Source: Eubacterium sp. CAG:251
Lineage (GTDB): Bacteria; Bacillota; Clostridia; Oscillospirales; Acutalibacteraceae
Direction of reading: 5' to 3'
Assembly: GCA_000436835.1 (NCBI GenBank)
Contig: FR889150.1
Span: forward strand, 1-58,364
Length of the DNA stretch: 58,364 nucleotides
The notes under the pieces: model-generated
What the model was told of the DNA's origin: nothing
Database searches by the model: none
The model's input: only the letters and a program-made list of their open reading frames with translations
Program-made: the position numbers and the translations under genes
In this document: in pieces, positions 15,917-23,631 of the stretch
Position numbering within the stretch: the stretch's first letter is position 1
How the letters are laid out: each line of letters starts with the position of its first letter

Positions 15917-16269
15917 TGGTGGAGATGGCGGTAATCGAAACCGCGTCCAAAATTGGCTTACCAAGGGTTCTACGAGTGTAGTTTATCGTTTAAGTTATCC
16001 CCTCACGTATCGGCGACAAACAGCCTATACGCTACGGTATCCTCTAATACCTGACGAGAGCCGAGGCGCTCTCCCGTTCATGTTCGCCACTAAGTCGACG
16101 CTCTATCCAAAGCCGTGGCACTCTTTGGGAGAACGCAAGCTGCTAATTACGCAGCGAGAGCTACTGATCTATTGTTGTCAGTTAATTTTAAAGTGTTACT
16201 TTTATAGAGGTGCAACTCCTCTACTCGCTGACCAAGGCTCACCAAATCTGTCGAAATCCTTTCATCCCC
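15917..16269 (-). ncRNA. ssrA: tmRNA (trans-translation RNA), 353 nt
   Basis: Rescues stalled ribosomes together with SmpB. The 5' GGGGAUG pairs over seven positions with CAUCUCC before an encoded CCA end (3' end at 15917). A TΨC-like arm GCGGT-TTCGATT-ACCGC is present. The conserved 5' segment GATGAAAGGATTTCGACAG is intact. The message part ends in codons for DNNRSVALAA and a UAA at 16147-16149. By alignment with Bacillus (AAAAGUUAC then GCU), the resume codon would be ACU at 16192-16194, giving the tag TLKLTDNNRSVALAA. smpB lies 600 bases away on the same strand. Confidence 0.95.
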
Positions 16270-16274
16270 ATATA

Positions 16275-16880
16275 TTATTGTTTCAAATAATGGTTATACG
16301 AAGCCTTATAGTAACTGCGGATATAGCCTGCCCTTGCAAGGACGACATAATCCTCGGTTTTTTTATTATAATAAACGGTATCGCCGTTTGCAATAGTTTT
16401 ATGAATTGATTTTTTATCTAAAATGACTGAGTTAGCCTTTTTAAGATAAGATTCAACGTCACGGCATCCTACGTCATTCTTATGCTTATAAAAATGATTA
16501 ATCAAATTTTCGGCATCGTAGAAATTGAATTTATACTTATTGCTAAACGATACGTCATAGAACTTATAGGTTTTAACGCAGCACAAGAAAATAATTGATA
16601 TCAAAGCCGAGGCTGACATAATTATTATAGGCCAAACACCTTTAAAAGTATGCGCCGCAAAATCAAAATAAGCAACAGTTGCGGCAAGCGCCAAAAAAAC
16701 AGCAAAGAAAAACAAGTTGATATTATGCTTTTCACTATACGTCACTATATATTTGCCGCTGTTTTTATCACGGCAAGACTTGCATCTTTTAGGCAAATCA
16801 AGACCCTTTGAGTAATAAAAATCAATTTCATTTTGCGACAATTCAAATTCCCTGCCGCACTGAACACACCTGATTTTCAT
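16275..16880 (-). CDS. Zinc-ribbon membrane protein, 201 aa
   Basis: The N-terminus holds two Cys pairs, CVQCGREF at 5-8 and CKSC about 28 residues later, a probable zinc ribbon facing the cytoplasm. Two membrane helices follow (about 55-75 and 83-103) and then a 95-residue basic, Tyr-rich domain of unknown function. The start codon overlaps the smpB stop by one base (TGATG), so it is translated with smpB. It ends six bases before the tmRNA gene. No reaction can be assigned. Confidence 0.8.
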   Translation of the reverse strand: MKIRCVQCGREFELSQNEIDFYYSKGLDLPKRCKSCRDKNSGKYIVTYSEKHNINLFFFAVFLALAATVAYFDFAAHTFKGVWPIIIMSASALISIIFLCCVKTYKFYDVSFSNKYKFNFYDAENLINHFYKHKNDVGCRDVESYLKKANSVILDKKSIHKTIANGDTVYYNKKTEDYVVLARAGYIRSYYKASYNHYLKQ

Positions 16881-17350
16881 CAGTAATTGCCTTTCATTGC
16901 ACGTTCAATTGCACGGTCGGAGTCCTTTTTTGCTTGAACTGCACGCTTATCGTAAAGTTTTTTACCCTTGCAAAGACCTATTTCAAGCTTAGCCCTGCCT
17001 TTAAAAATATAAAGCCTAAGCGGAATAATCGAAAGCCCCTGCTGCTGGCTTGCGCCGAAAAGCTTCATTATCTCTTTTTTATGAAGAAGAAGCCTTTTTT
17101 TTCGCATAGGGTCACGGTTAAAACGGTTGCCCTGCTCATAAGGCGAGATATGCATACCGATAACAAACATTTCGCCGTCATCAACCGAGCAAAAGCTATC
17201 CTTAAGATTAACTCTGCCGTTTCTGATAGATTTAATTTCCGTGCCGAAAAGCTCTATCCCAGCCTCATATGTTTCCAAAACAAAATAGTCGTGATAGGCT
17301 TTTTTATTATTTGCGATTATTTGCTTTTGATTTTTATCCAAGTCTATCAC
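16880..17350 (-). CDS. smpB: SsrA-binding protein SmpB, 156 aa
   Basis: Binds tmRNA and delivers it to stalled ribosomes. Family blocks are present: AYHDYFVLETYEAGIELFGTE, IKSIRNGRVNLKDSF, PYEQGNRFNRDPMRKKRLL and LCKGKKLYDKR, with the basic C-terminal tail that enters the empty mRNA channel. The length is normal. It lies 10 bases after recR and overlaps the zinc-ribbon gene by one base, in the same operon direction as dnaX, ybaB and recR. Confidence 0.97.
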   Translation of the reverse strand: MIDLDKNQKQIIANNKKAYHDYFVLETYEAGIELFGTEIKSIRNGRVNLKDSFCSVDDGEMFVIGMHISPYEQGNRFNRDPMRKKRLLLHKKEIMKLFGASQQQGLSIIPLRLYIFKGRAKLEIGLCKGKKLYDKRAVQAKKDSDRAIERAMKGNY

Positions 17351-17360
17351 TCCTTTTAAA

Positions 17361-17960
17361 CTAAATTAGGCTTCTGCCCTCGAGAGCACGTGAAAGCGTA
17401 ACCTCGTCTGCATATTCAAGGTCTGCGCCGACAGGAACGCCGTACGCCAAGCGGCTGACGGTAATTCCCATAGGCTTAAGCAAACGGCTGATATACATTG
17501 CAGTTGCCTCACCCTCAACAGTCGGGTTAGTTGCCATAATGACCTCTTCAACCTCTCCGCTTCCAAGCCTTGAAACAAGCTCTTTAATACGAATTTGGTC
17601 AGGACCTATATTATCCATAGGTGAAATAGCGCCGTGCAAAACGTGGTATGTACCGTTATATTCATGGGTTCGTTCTATTGCGGCAACGTCACGAGGGTCT
17701 TGAACAACGCAGATTGTGCTTTTATCTCGTGTTTTACTCTTACAAATAGGGCACAAATCATCATCGGCGAGGTTGCAACAAACTTTGCATTGCTTGATTT
17801 TAGTATGAGCGTCGGTAATTGCCTGTGCAAATTCACGTGCCTGCTCATCCGAAAGGCCGAGAACATAAAAAGCCATACGCTGAGCCGTTTTATGCCCGAT
17901 ACCCTGCATACGCTCAAATTGGTCTATTAAATTTTGAAGCGGTGCAAGGTCAAAACTCAT
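17361..17960 (-). CDS. recR: Recombination mediator RecR, 199 aa
   Basis: Works with RecF and RecO to load RecA at gaps. It has a helix-hairpin-helix near GIGHKTAQRM (20-29), a C4 zinc finger (Cys58, 61, 70, 73), a Toprim domain (ICVVQDPRDVAAIE) and the Walker-like C-terminus. I chose the ATG at 17960 because AGAGGT precedes it and the length then fits the family. The open frame upstream covers a dispersed repeat. It is part of the dnaX-ybaB-recR-smpB series. Confidence 0.96.
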   Translation of the reverse strand: MSFDLAPLQNLIDQFERMQGIGHKTAQRMAFYVLGLSDEQAREFAQAITDAHTKIKQCKVCCNLADDDLCPICKSKTRDKSTICVVQDPRDVAAIERTHEYNGTYHVLHGAISPMDNIGPDQIRIKELVSRLGSGEVEEVIMATNPTVEGEATAMYISRLLKPMGITVSRLAYGVPVGADLEYADEVTLSRALEGRSLI

Positions 17961-17995
17961 TTTATTACCTCTGTTGATTTGTTTATTTATAATAA

Positions 17996-18028
17996 GGCGA
18001 ACAATGTTCGCCCCTACGGCGTCGAAAA
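17996..18028. repeat. Dispersed palindromic repeat, copy 1
   Basis: The palindrome GGCGAACAATGTTCGCC is followed by CCTACGGCGTCGAAA. Related copies lie at 27033 and 57126. It sits in the ybaB-recR gap. Confidence 0.7.
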
Positions 18029-18124
18029 GCTTAAGATTTTTGCGAAAGACAAGGAAGAAATTGCGAAGCTGTATAAATATACTGCGAGCAATTGATGACA
18101 CTGTATTTCACAAAAAGATTAGCT

Positions 18125-18469
18125 TTAAAGGCCGGGGATATTGAGACCGCCCGTTACCTTTTCAAGCTCACGCTCCGATTCTTCATCAATTTGGCGCATT
18201 GCTTCATTGAAAGCGGCTACAAGCATATCTTCAAGCATTTCTACGTCCTCAGGGTCAACAACCTCAGGGTTAATGCCGATTGCCTTAATTGTGTGGTCAC
18301 CCTTAGCGGTAATTTCAACCATACCGCCGCCTGAAGTAACAACGTATTCTTTTTCTTCAAGTTCTGCTTTTTTGTTTTCAAGATTTTCTTGCATTTTTTG
18401 AGCCTGACGGAGCATATTTTGCATATTCTGCGGTCCGCCGCCCATTCCTTGAGGAAGTCTTGCTTTCAT
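18125..18469 (-). CDS. YbaB/EbfC nucleoid-associated protein, 114 aa
   Basis: Small dimeric DNA-binding protein usually encoded between dnaX and recR, as here. A Gly/Met/Gln-rich start is followed by a long helix (MLRQAQKMQENLENKKAELE), the strand VTSGGGMVEITAKGDHTIKAI and a C-terminal helix. The family tweezer dimer binds the nucleoid. It starts 18 bases after dnaX ends. Confidence 0.94.
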   Translation of the reverse strand: MKARLPQGMGGGPQNMQNMLRQAQKMQENLENKKAELEEKEYVVTSGGGMVEITAKGDHTIKAIGINPEVVDPEDVEMLEDMLVAAFNEAMRQIDEESERELEKVTGGLNIPGL

Positions 18470-18487
18470 AATTAATTCTCCTATATT

Positions 18488-20182
18488 TTATTCAAAATTT
18501 ATTTTAATATTATCCTCTGCCTGATGAATTAAATCCTCAAGCAAATCCCTTTTAGGTGCGTCTGTTGCTTTCTTTTTAAATATTCCAAGCTTATAACTTT
18601 GACCCGTCACGTCATAAAGCGCCTGCTTAATCGCCTTTGAATAAGTCGGGGTTTTCAAAAACTGAATGATAGTCGGATTAGGGCTGTCAATCAAGAAATA
18701 CTCCCCTCTTATATATCCTTTTGAACCTGCAAGGACACCGAACAAAGCGATGTTTTGCTTATGAATAACGTCCATAAAATCGTCCCACTGCTCAAAAAGA
18801 TATTGACCGGTATCACTTTGCGATGTCTTAGGCACTTCCTGCTTAGGCACTTCCGGAGCCGGCTTAGGCACACTTTGAGCCACGGTTGGGGCAGCAGGCT
18901 GAGAAATCGGTGCAGGTGATTGAGCCTTTTGTTCTTCTGTTTTAGCGGCAGACGGTGCAACACTTGGCACAACTTCACTTTCCTGAGGCTTAGATGCTTC
19001 AACAGGTGCAACCGTTTGCTGAGGCTTAACTGCAACCCCACGTGAAACGGCACGTTCAAGTTTAGATATTCTGTCAATAAGCGAATCCATATTAACATCA
19101 AGTTTAGGCTCGCAAAGCTTAACAAAAGACATTTCAAGCTCAACCCTTGCATTAGCACCCGACTTGATTTTAGTCAAGGTGTCCTGAAAAAGGTCAAGCG
19201 CATAAATAACATTTTCGAGTGTAAAGTTTTCCGCCGAAGAAACAATAGAATTATATTCATCATCGGTGCAAATAATCAAACCACGGCTGTCCTTAACAGT
19301 TTTAACAATAAGGAAATTACGAAGATGATTAATCATTTCAACGCAAAGGCGCTCCATATCATAGCTGTTTTGATAAAGTTCTGAAATGACTGACATTGCA
19401 GATGAGCTGTCCTGATTATTAATACAGTCGGTAAGTTTATAAAGGGCTTCTCTGCCTGCCAAACCGGCAACTTCGCTTACAAGCGCAGAATCAATTTTTT
19501 TACTTCTGCCGGCGCACTGGTCAAGAATTGAAAGACCGTCACGAAGAGCGCCGTCGGCAATACGGGCAATAAGAATTGCAGCATCATCGCTAAGTTCCAT
19601 TCCCTCAAGCTCGGCAACCTGTTTAAGCCTTATCGACATTGTTTCGGGCTGAATACGTTTAAAGTCAAACCTTTGGCAACGTGAAAGAATAGTTGCGGGA
19701 AGCTTATGCACCTCAGTAGTGGCAAGAATGAATATTACGTGAGCAGGCGGCTCCTCAAGAGTTTTAAGAAGAGCGTTAAATGCTCCTGTTGAAAGCATGT
19801 GAACCTCGTCAATAATATAAACTCTGTATTTACCCCTACTCGGAGTGTAATTAGCTTCTTCTCTTAAATCACGGATATTATCAACACCGTTATTTGAAGC
19901 GGCATCAATTTCTACTACATCATAAATAGTACCGTTATCAAGCCCCTTACAAACCTCACATTCATTGCACGGCTCGCCGTCAACGCTGTTTTCGCAATTG
20001 ACTGCCTTAGCCAAAATCTTAGCACATGTTGTTTTACCCGTACCACGAGAGCCTGTAAAAAGATAAGCGTGAGCAATTCTGCCCTCTTTAATCTCATTTT
20101 TAAGCGTAGAGGTGACGTGCTCTTGACCGTAAACGTCCGCAAAAACCTTAGGTCTGTACTTACGATACAACACCTGATACAT
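18488..20182 (-). CDS. dnaX: DNA polymerase III gamma/tau subunit, 564 aa
   Basis: Clamp-loader ATPase of the replisome. It has Walker A GSRGTGKTT (44-52), a zinc site (Cys63, 72, 75, 78), Walker B with IDEVHML, and sensor LSRCQRFDF. A Pro/Ala/Gln-rich linker covers about 385-450, followed by a tau-like C-terminal domain. The start MYQVLYRKYRP (20182) fits the family. GGGAG lies about ten bases upstream, and a GTG six bases earlier is an alternative. The SRP RNA gene lies immediately upstream, a common clostridial order. Confidence 0.95.
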   Translation of the reverse strand: MYQVLYRKYRPKVFADVYGQEHVTSTLKNEIKEGRIAHAYLFTGSRGTGKTTCAKILAKAVNCENSVDGEPCNECEVCKGLDNGTIYDVVEIDAASNNGVDNIRDLREEANYTPSRGKYRVYIIDEVHMLSTGAFNALLKTLEEPPAHVIFILATTEVHKLPATILSRCQRFDFKRIQPETMSIRLKQVAELEGMELSDDAAILIARIADGALRDGLSILDQCAGRSKKIDSALVSEVAGLAGREALYKLTDCINNQDSSSAMSVISELYQNSYDMERLCVEMINHLRNFLIVKTVKDSRGLIICTDDEYNSIVSSAENFTLENVIYALDLFQDTLTKIKSGANARVELEMSFVKLCEPKLDVNMDSLIDRISKLERAVSRGVAVKPQQTVAPVEASKPQESEVVPSVAPSAAKTEEQKAQSPAPISQPAAPTVAQSVPKPAPEVPKQEVPKTSQSDTGQYLFEQWDDFMDVIHKQNIALFGVLAGSKGYIRGEYFLIDSPNPTIIQFLKTPTYSKAIKQALYDVTGQSYKLGIFKKKATDAPKRDLLEDLIHQAEDNIKINFE

Positions 20183-20228
20183 ATACACATCACTCCCGCT
20201 AATCAAAATTAAATAAATATAATTAAAA

Positions 20229-20386
20229 GGCAGAAGCAGCTTATTTCATAATGTAACGCACAGACTTGTCTGCGGCACACAGAATAATCCACTTATTGCT
20301 GCTCGGTTCCCCGCCTGACAAGGTTCGTAGCATCCCGTTGCACAGGGCCCGTACGCTACACTATGAAATAAGGAATAACCCCTACC
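20229..20386 (-). ncRNA. ffs: Signal recognition particle RNA (with Alu-type domain)
   Basis: The minus strand carries the helix-8 signature GTCAGG-CGG-GGAA-CCG-AGCAGC (about 20311-20330). Outer arms CTTATTTCATA and TATGAAATAAG close a long hairpin as in large Gram-positive SRP RNAs. It precedes dnaX. Ends are set from the outer pairing and are approximate. Confidence 0.85.
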
Positions 20387-20412
20387 TTTTGTGTTAGTAT
20401 TATACTACATCT

Positions 20413-20919
20413 TTATTCAGAAATCAAGACTTTTTCTATCTCTGCAAAATAAATATAATGAAAATCCTTTTCGGGATACCATTTATCCTCAACAGTATCA
20501 TCAATAAATTCCTTAGGGTCAAACTTACTCTTAGCCATTTTTTTACAAACAAGAACAAGCTTTGCCTCTTCAAAGTATGGTGCTGCCTCGTCAAAATTAG
20601 GTGTAAGGCCGCAAGCCTCGGTTTTATTTATATCTCTGCCGCTTTTTGAGCCGCAAATACCGTGAACAGCCTGTTTTTTATCAAGAGAAAAGAAACTCAA
20701 AGTAAAATGGTCAAAAGCGTTCATAAATTCCTCGGTATATCTTTGAGGGCGGATATAAACAGTAACGCTGTCCTTGCCCCAAAGCTCGCCCATAGCACCC
20801 CAAGAAACAGTCATCATATTATATTTTTCGCTGTTGCCTGCAGTTACAAGACCCCAATTATTTTTAAGCAAATCAACGATATTTTCCTTAATATCCGTCG
20901 CTTTAATTTCTTTAAACAT
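20413..20919 (-). CDS. Flavin reductase-like FMN-binding protein, 168 aa
   Basis: Split-barrel flavoprotein of the flavin reductase-like family. The N-terminal stretch WGLVTAGNSEKYNMMTVSWG matches the FMN-phosphate-binding region of the family, followed by VYIRPQRYTEEF and FTLSFF. The small size and CGSKSGRD loop fit the stand-alone members found in anaerobes. Substrate unknown. It is transcribed alone or with the SCP2-like gene upstream. Confidence 0.85.
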   Translation of the reverse strand: MFKEIKATDIKENIVDLLKNNWGLVTAGNSEKYNMMTVSWGAMGELWGKDSVTVYIRPQRYTEEFMNAFDHFTLSFFSLDKKQAVHGICGSKSGRDINKTEACGLTPNFDEAAPYFEEAKLVLVCKKMAKSKFDPKEFIDDTVEDKWYPEKDFHYIYFAEIEKVLISE

Positions 20920-20949
20920 AAAATCACCTACTATAATTTCAATAAAAAA

Positions 20950-20970
20950 GGGACTGCATAACAGTCCCGA
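20950..20970 (-). terminator. Terminator after the SCP2-like gene
   Basis: GGGACTG and CAGTCCC around a five-base loop, followed on the minus strand by a T run. It lies ten bases after the stop codon of the gene at 20980. Confidence 0.75.
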
Positions 20971-20979
20971 TTTTTAATT

Positions 20980-21306
20980 TTATTTAATAAACTTGATAAG
21001 CTCTAAAGCGGCATTAATGTCGCCGTCAACCTTAAGCTTGCCTGTTGTGAAAGCAATTACAGGGTCAAGCTTGCCGTTAATAAGCTTTGTGAAATTAGTT
21101 GCATTAACGGTAAGTATTGCATTTCTGTCATAATACTCATAAGGCTCAACGTGAACCTGACCGTCCTTAATTTCAATATAGAAAATACCCTCAACCTTGC
21201 CGATAAGGTTAATCTGAAAAGCAAGAGTACCTGAAACAGAAGAAACGTCTGCGTTTAAAAATTTCTTTCTTGTTGCCTGAACAACTGAATCATAAGTCAT
21301 TGCCAT
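20980..21306 (-). CDS. SCP2 sterol-binding-domain protein, 108 aa
   Basis: Single SCP2 domain forming a hydrophobic lipid-binding pocket. Visible landmarks are TLAFQINLIGKVEGIFYIEI, the acidic DGQV, ILTVNATNFTKLINGKLDP and TGKLKVDGDINAAL. The start is placed at 21306, where GGAGGG is correctly spaced; upstream codons in the frame look noncoding. The natural ligand in bacteria is unknown. Confidence 0.85.
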   Translation of the reverse strand: MAMTYDSVVQATRKKFLNADVSSVSGTLAFQINLIGKVEGIFYIEIKDGQVHVEPYEYYDRNAILTVNATNFTKLINGKLDPVIAFTTGKLKVDGDINAALELIKFIK

Positions 21307-21485
21307 AATAAAACCCTCCGATATATCTTTCTTACCTCTCTTAATTATCATTATATCACACTTGTCAAGCCATATCAAGAAAATTAACTATATAAAATTT
21401 CGCAAAATTCTTTATTTTTTGCGCTTATAAAATTTTATTTGAATAATTAATTATTTTAAGCAAAAATTATAAGTGGTGATATAAA

Positions 21486-21842
21486 ATGATGTTTTTAAAA
21501 GCATTTATCGTAGGCGGCTTGATATGCGTTATCGGTCAGCTTTTGATTGACTTAACAAAGCTTACGCCTGCAAAAATTCTTGTTTTATTCGTTTGCGTCG
21601 GCGTACTCCTCGGCGGACTTGGGATTTATCAGCATTTAATAGATTTTGCGGGAGCAGGCGCAACAGTTCCGCTGACGGGTTTCGGCGCTTCACTTGCAAA
21701 AGGTGTAAAGGAAGCGATACAAAAAGACGGCTTTTTGGGAGTTGTTGCAGGTCCACTTCAAGCCTGTGCGGTCGGCGTTACGGTTGCAATGCTCAGCGCC
21801 CTTGCGGTAGCACTTATCTGCCGACCTAAGGATAAAGGGTGA
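21486..21842 (+). CDS. spoVAE: Stage V sporulation protein AE, 118 aa
   Basis: Small membrane protein of the SpoVA channel that moves dipicolinic acid during sporulation and germination. The sequence has the family layout: helix FIVGGLICVIGQLLID, then LLGGLGIYQHLIDFAGAGATVPLTGFG, SLAKGVKEA and a last helix. Other spoVA genes are not in the window, so it is either separated from its operon or acts alone. GGTGAT precedes the start. It indicates a spore-forming lineage. Confidence 0.92.
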   Translation: MMFLKAFIVGGLICVIGQLLIDLTKLTPAKILVLFVCVGVLLGGLGIYQHLIDFAGAGATVPLTGFGASLAKGVKEAIQKDGFLGVVAGPLQACAVGVTVAMLSALAVALICRPKDKG

Positions 21843-21844
21843 AT

Positions 21845-21884
21845 AAAAAGCAAAGAGACGATTTAACTCGCCTCTTTGCTTTTT
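21845..21884. terminator. Bidirectional terminator
   Basis: AAAAAGCAAAGAG pairs with CTCTTTGCTTTTT. It serves spoVAE on the plus strand and the convergent 21883 gene on the minus strand. Confidence 0.8.
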
Positions 21885-22131
21885 ATTCTTCTGTACCTTT
21901 GCTGTTTTCCGCAATTTTTCTTGTACTCGCTATAAGCTCTGAAAAGCCAATCATAAATACCGAACAAACAAGTGTACTTACAAACACAATAAGCGCAATA
22001 AAATAAAAAGAATCGTCATAATCATTACCTTGATAAATACAATATATTGTTCCGATTACACCACCAATGAACAAAAGAACGGATAAGACATTGATTATTT
22101 TATCAATATGTAATTTTATGTTTTCAAGCAT
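21883..22131 (-). CDS. Two-helix membrane protein, 82 aa
   Basis: Unrecognised. Two transmembrane helices (about residues 14-32 and 42-64) are joined by a short loop (YQGNDYDDS), with a charged C-terminal tail. The start MLENIK at 22131 is preceded by AGGAGGT at ideal spacing. It is convergent with spoVAE across the shared terminator. No motif suggests a function. Confidence 0.7.
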   Translation of the reverse strand: MLENIKLHIDKIINVLSVLLFIGGVIGTIYCIYQGNDYDDSFYFIALIVFVSTLVCSVFMIGFSELIASTRKIAENSKGTEE

Positions 22132-22247
22132 TTTTTCACCTCCTATCATATTAAGAAAAATTGAGTTTATCTTCTTCCAATTATTGTATTATAAAAACTC
22201 TGCAGATATATTAAAATCAAAACTCCGCTTCATTTTATCTTTGTAAA

Positions 22248-22754
22248 TCAATTATAAAATTGTACCTCATTTAGATCAGCCAAAAATGCTTTTGAAAATT
22301 TCATTTTCCTTACAGATTCGTTTACTGTACTTGAAAGCACATTTTCTCCGCCTATGCCTTGTTTATCACCTAAGGTGTCAGTAAAATAAATCGTATCAAT
22401 TAGGTTATCGTTTTCATCATAACAATTAAATTCAAAAACCAGTGTATAAATAACTTCGGCATTTGAATCAATAATCTCATCTGTAAAATAGACATCACAA
22501 TCCGTATTATCATTTTCTTCTTTAAATTTACGTACATCAATATTATCGTTAATTATCAATTCGGTATAAAATTCATTATCAGTTGAATAAGCTGTATATT
22601 CATTCGGAATATCAAATTCAACTTCATAATGAATAAAGTCCTTAGTATTGTTTGCATTAGGCAAATCACTGTTTTGATTATAGTACGGAGTGGAACACGA
22701 CACAAAGAAAATTGATATGCAAACTCCAAGAAAAATAGTAATTATTTTTTTCAT
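22248..22754 (-). CDS. Lipoprotein of unknown function, 168 aa
   Basis: The signal peptide ends in FFVSC (Cys20). The mature domain is acidic, with alternating strands (FIHYEVEFDIPNEYTAYS, VIYTLVFEFNCYDENDN, IYFTDTLG) that resemble FxLYD-type beta domains, though the match is not certain. It is 11 bases from the end of the next lipoprotein gene (22766) in the same direction, so the two probably form an operon. Confidence 0.72.
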   Translation of the reverse strand: MKKIITIFLGVCISIFFVSCSTPYYNQNSDLPNANNTKDFIHYEVEFDIPNEYTAYSTDNEFYTELIINDNIDVRKFKEENDNTDCDVYFTDEIIDSNAEVIYTLVFEFNCYDENDNLIDTIYFTDTLGDKQGIGGENVLSSTVNESVRKMKFSKAFLADLNEVQFYN

Positions 22755-22765
22755 TTTAATACCTC

Positions 22766-23257
22766 TCAGTTATAAATATGGTCCAATGTTGATTCAAAGC
22801 TATCATCATAATCAAAAACAAAATTATATGTTTTATTTCCATTATCTGCAATTAAACCATTGCCGTATTTTGGTTTTGAAAGCATATAAGCATTATTGCC
22901 GTTTGTATTTTTGAGATAACAAACACCGTCCTCATACACAATATCGTAAACATCAGGTTTATTATAAGTTGTTGAATCATAAACAGGATATCTAAAATCA
23001 GTCGTTTCATAATGCCCGTTAATTGTCCAACTTTTAACTTGATTATCAGAAACATCAAAAATCAAATAATTAATAATCCCTGCAGCATCTTGGTCTACAT
23101 CTTTCCAATACCAACGTCCCTCAATCTCTGAAGCGGAAAAATCATAATTATATAAATCATTATTTGTTACAGCAGTTTCTTCAGAAGAAGTGGTACAACC
23201 ACCAAAAATTGCGCAAACAATTACAATTGTGCAAAAAACGCTTAATATCTTTTTCAT
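22766..23257 (-). CDS. Lipoprotein of unknown function, 163 aa
   Basis: The signal peptide ends in IFGGC (Cys21). The mature part begins with a Ser/Thr/Glu linker and then a compact domain (EIEGRWYWKD, YLIFDVSDNQVKSWTI, DIVYEDGVCYLKN) of the kind seen in lipocalin-like secreted proteins; no family is certain. The ATG at 23257 has AAGGAT upstream; the longer frame starts with TTG and overlaps that site. First gene of a two-lipoprotein operon. Confidence 0.72.
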   Translation of the reverse strand: MKKILSVFCTIVIVCAIFGGCTTSSEETAVTNNDLYNYDFSASEIEGRWYWKDVDQDAAGIINYLIFDVSDNQVKSWTINGHYETTDFRYPVYDSTTYNKPDVYDIVYEDGVCYLKNTNGNNAYMLSKPKYGNGLIADNGNKTYNFVFDYDDSFESTLDHIYN

Positions 23258-23391
23258 TTTATCCTTACCTTTCAAAAATAATTTTTAACTTTTTTAGTTT
23301 GTTTACCTCTCTAATTTTATTATAGCCCGTTTACGGGCTATTGTCAATATATGTATCTCATTTTACAATTATATTATCAGGAGTTGATTTA

Positions 23392-23598
23392 ATGATTGTA
23401 TTTGACAAGCTATGGCAAACAATGAAAGACAAAAATATTTCGCAATACAAGCTTATAAAAGAATACGGTATCAGCACAGGTCAGCTTGACAGACTCAGAA
23501 AAAACGGCAATGTCAACACATACACATTAAGCGCTCTTTGTTCAATTCTTGATTGTGAACTTGAAGATATAGCAACATACAAAAAGGACGATGATTAA
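23392..23598 (+). CDS. XRE-family regulator, 68 aa
   Basis: Minimal Cro/C1 helix-turn-helix protein with almost nothing outside the domain: DKNISQYKLIKEYGIS, recognition helix TGQLDRLRKNGNVN, then LSALCSILDCELEDIATY. AGGAG is correctly spaced before the ATG at 23392. It is divergent from the lipoprotein pair (22766), which it may repress. Its stop codon lies inside the terminator hairpin at 23583. Confidence 0.85.
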   Translation: MIVFDKLWQTMKDKNISQYKLIKEYGISTGQLDRLRKNGNVNTYTLSALCSILDCELEDIATYKKDDD

Positions 23599-23613
23599 AA
23601 ATCATCGTCCTTT
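23583..23613. terminator. Terminator overlapping the XRE stop codon
   Basis: AAAGGACGATGAT pairs with ATCATCGTCCTTT. The loop carries the stop codon of the XRE gene. It also lies at the end of the convergent epimerase gene. Confidence 0.75.
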
Positions 23614-23631
23614 AATATATGTAATATTTAA

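Noticed and set aside
13200..15917. Duplicated ssrA 3' end as an attachment site
   Set aside because: Scanning by eye found no second copy of the tmRNA 3' sequence inside the window.
15917..15960. A separate tRNA gene
   Set aside because: The acceptor and T arms belong to the tRNA-like end of the tmRNA; no anticodon arm is present.
15891..16409. 172-codon plus-strand open frame
   Set aside because: It is antisense to the tmRNA gene and contains its conserved elements; there is no protein family signal.
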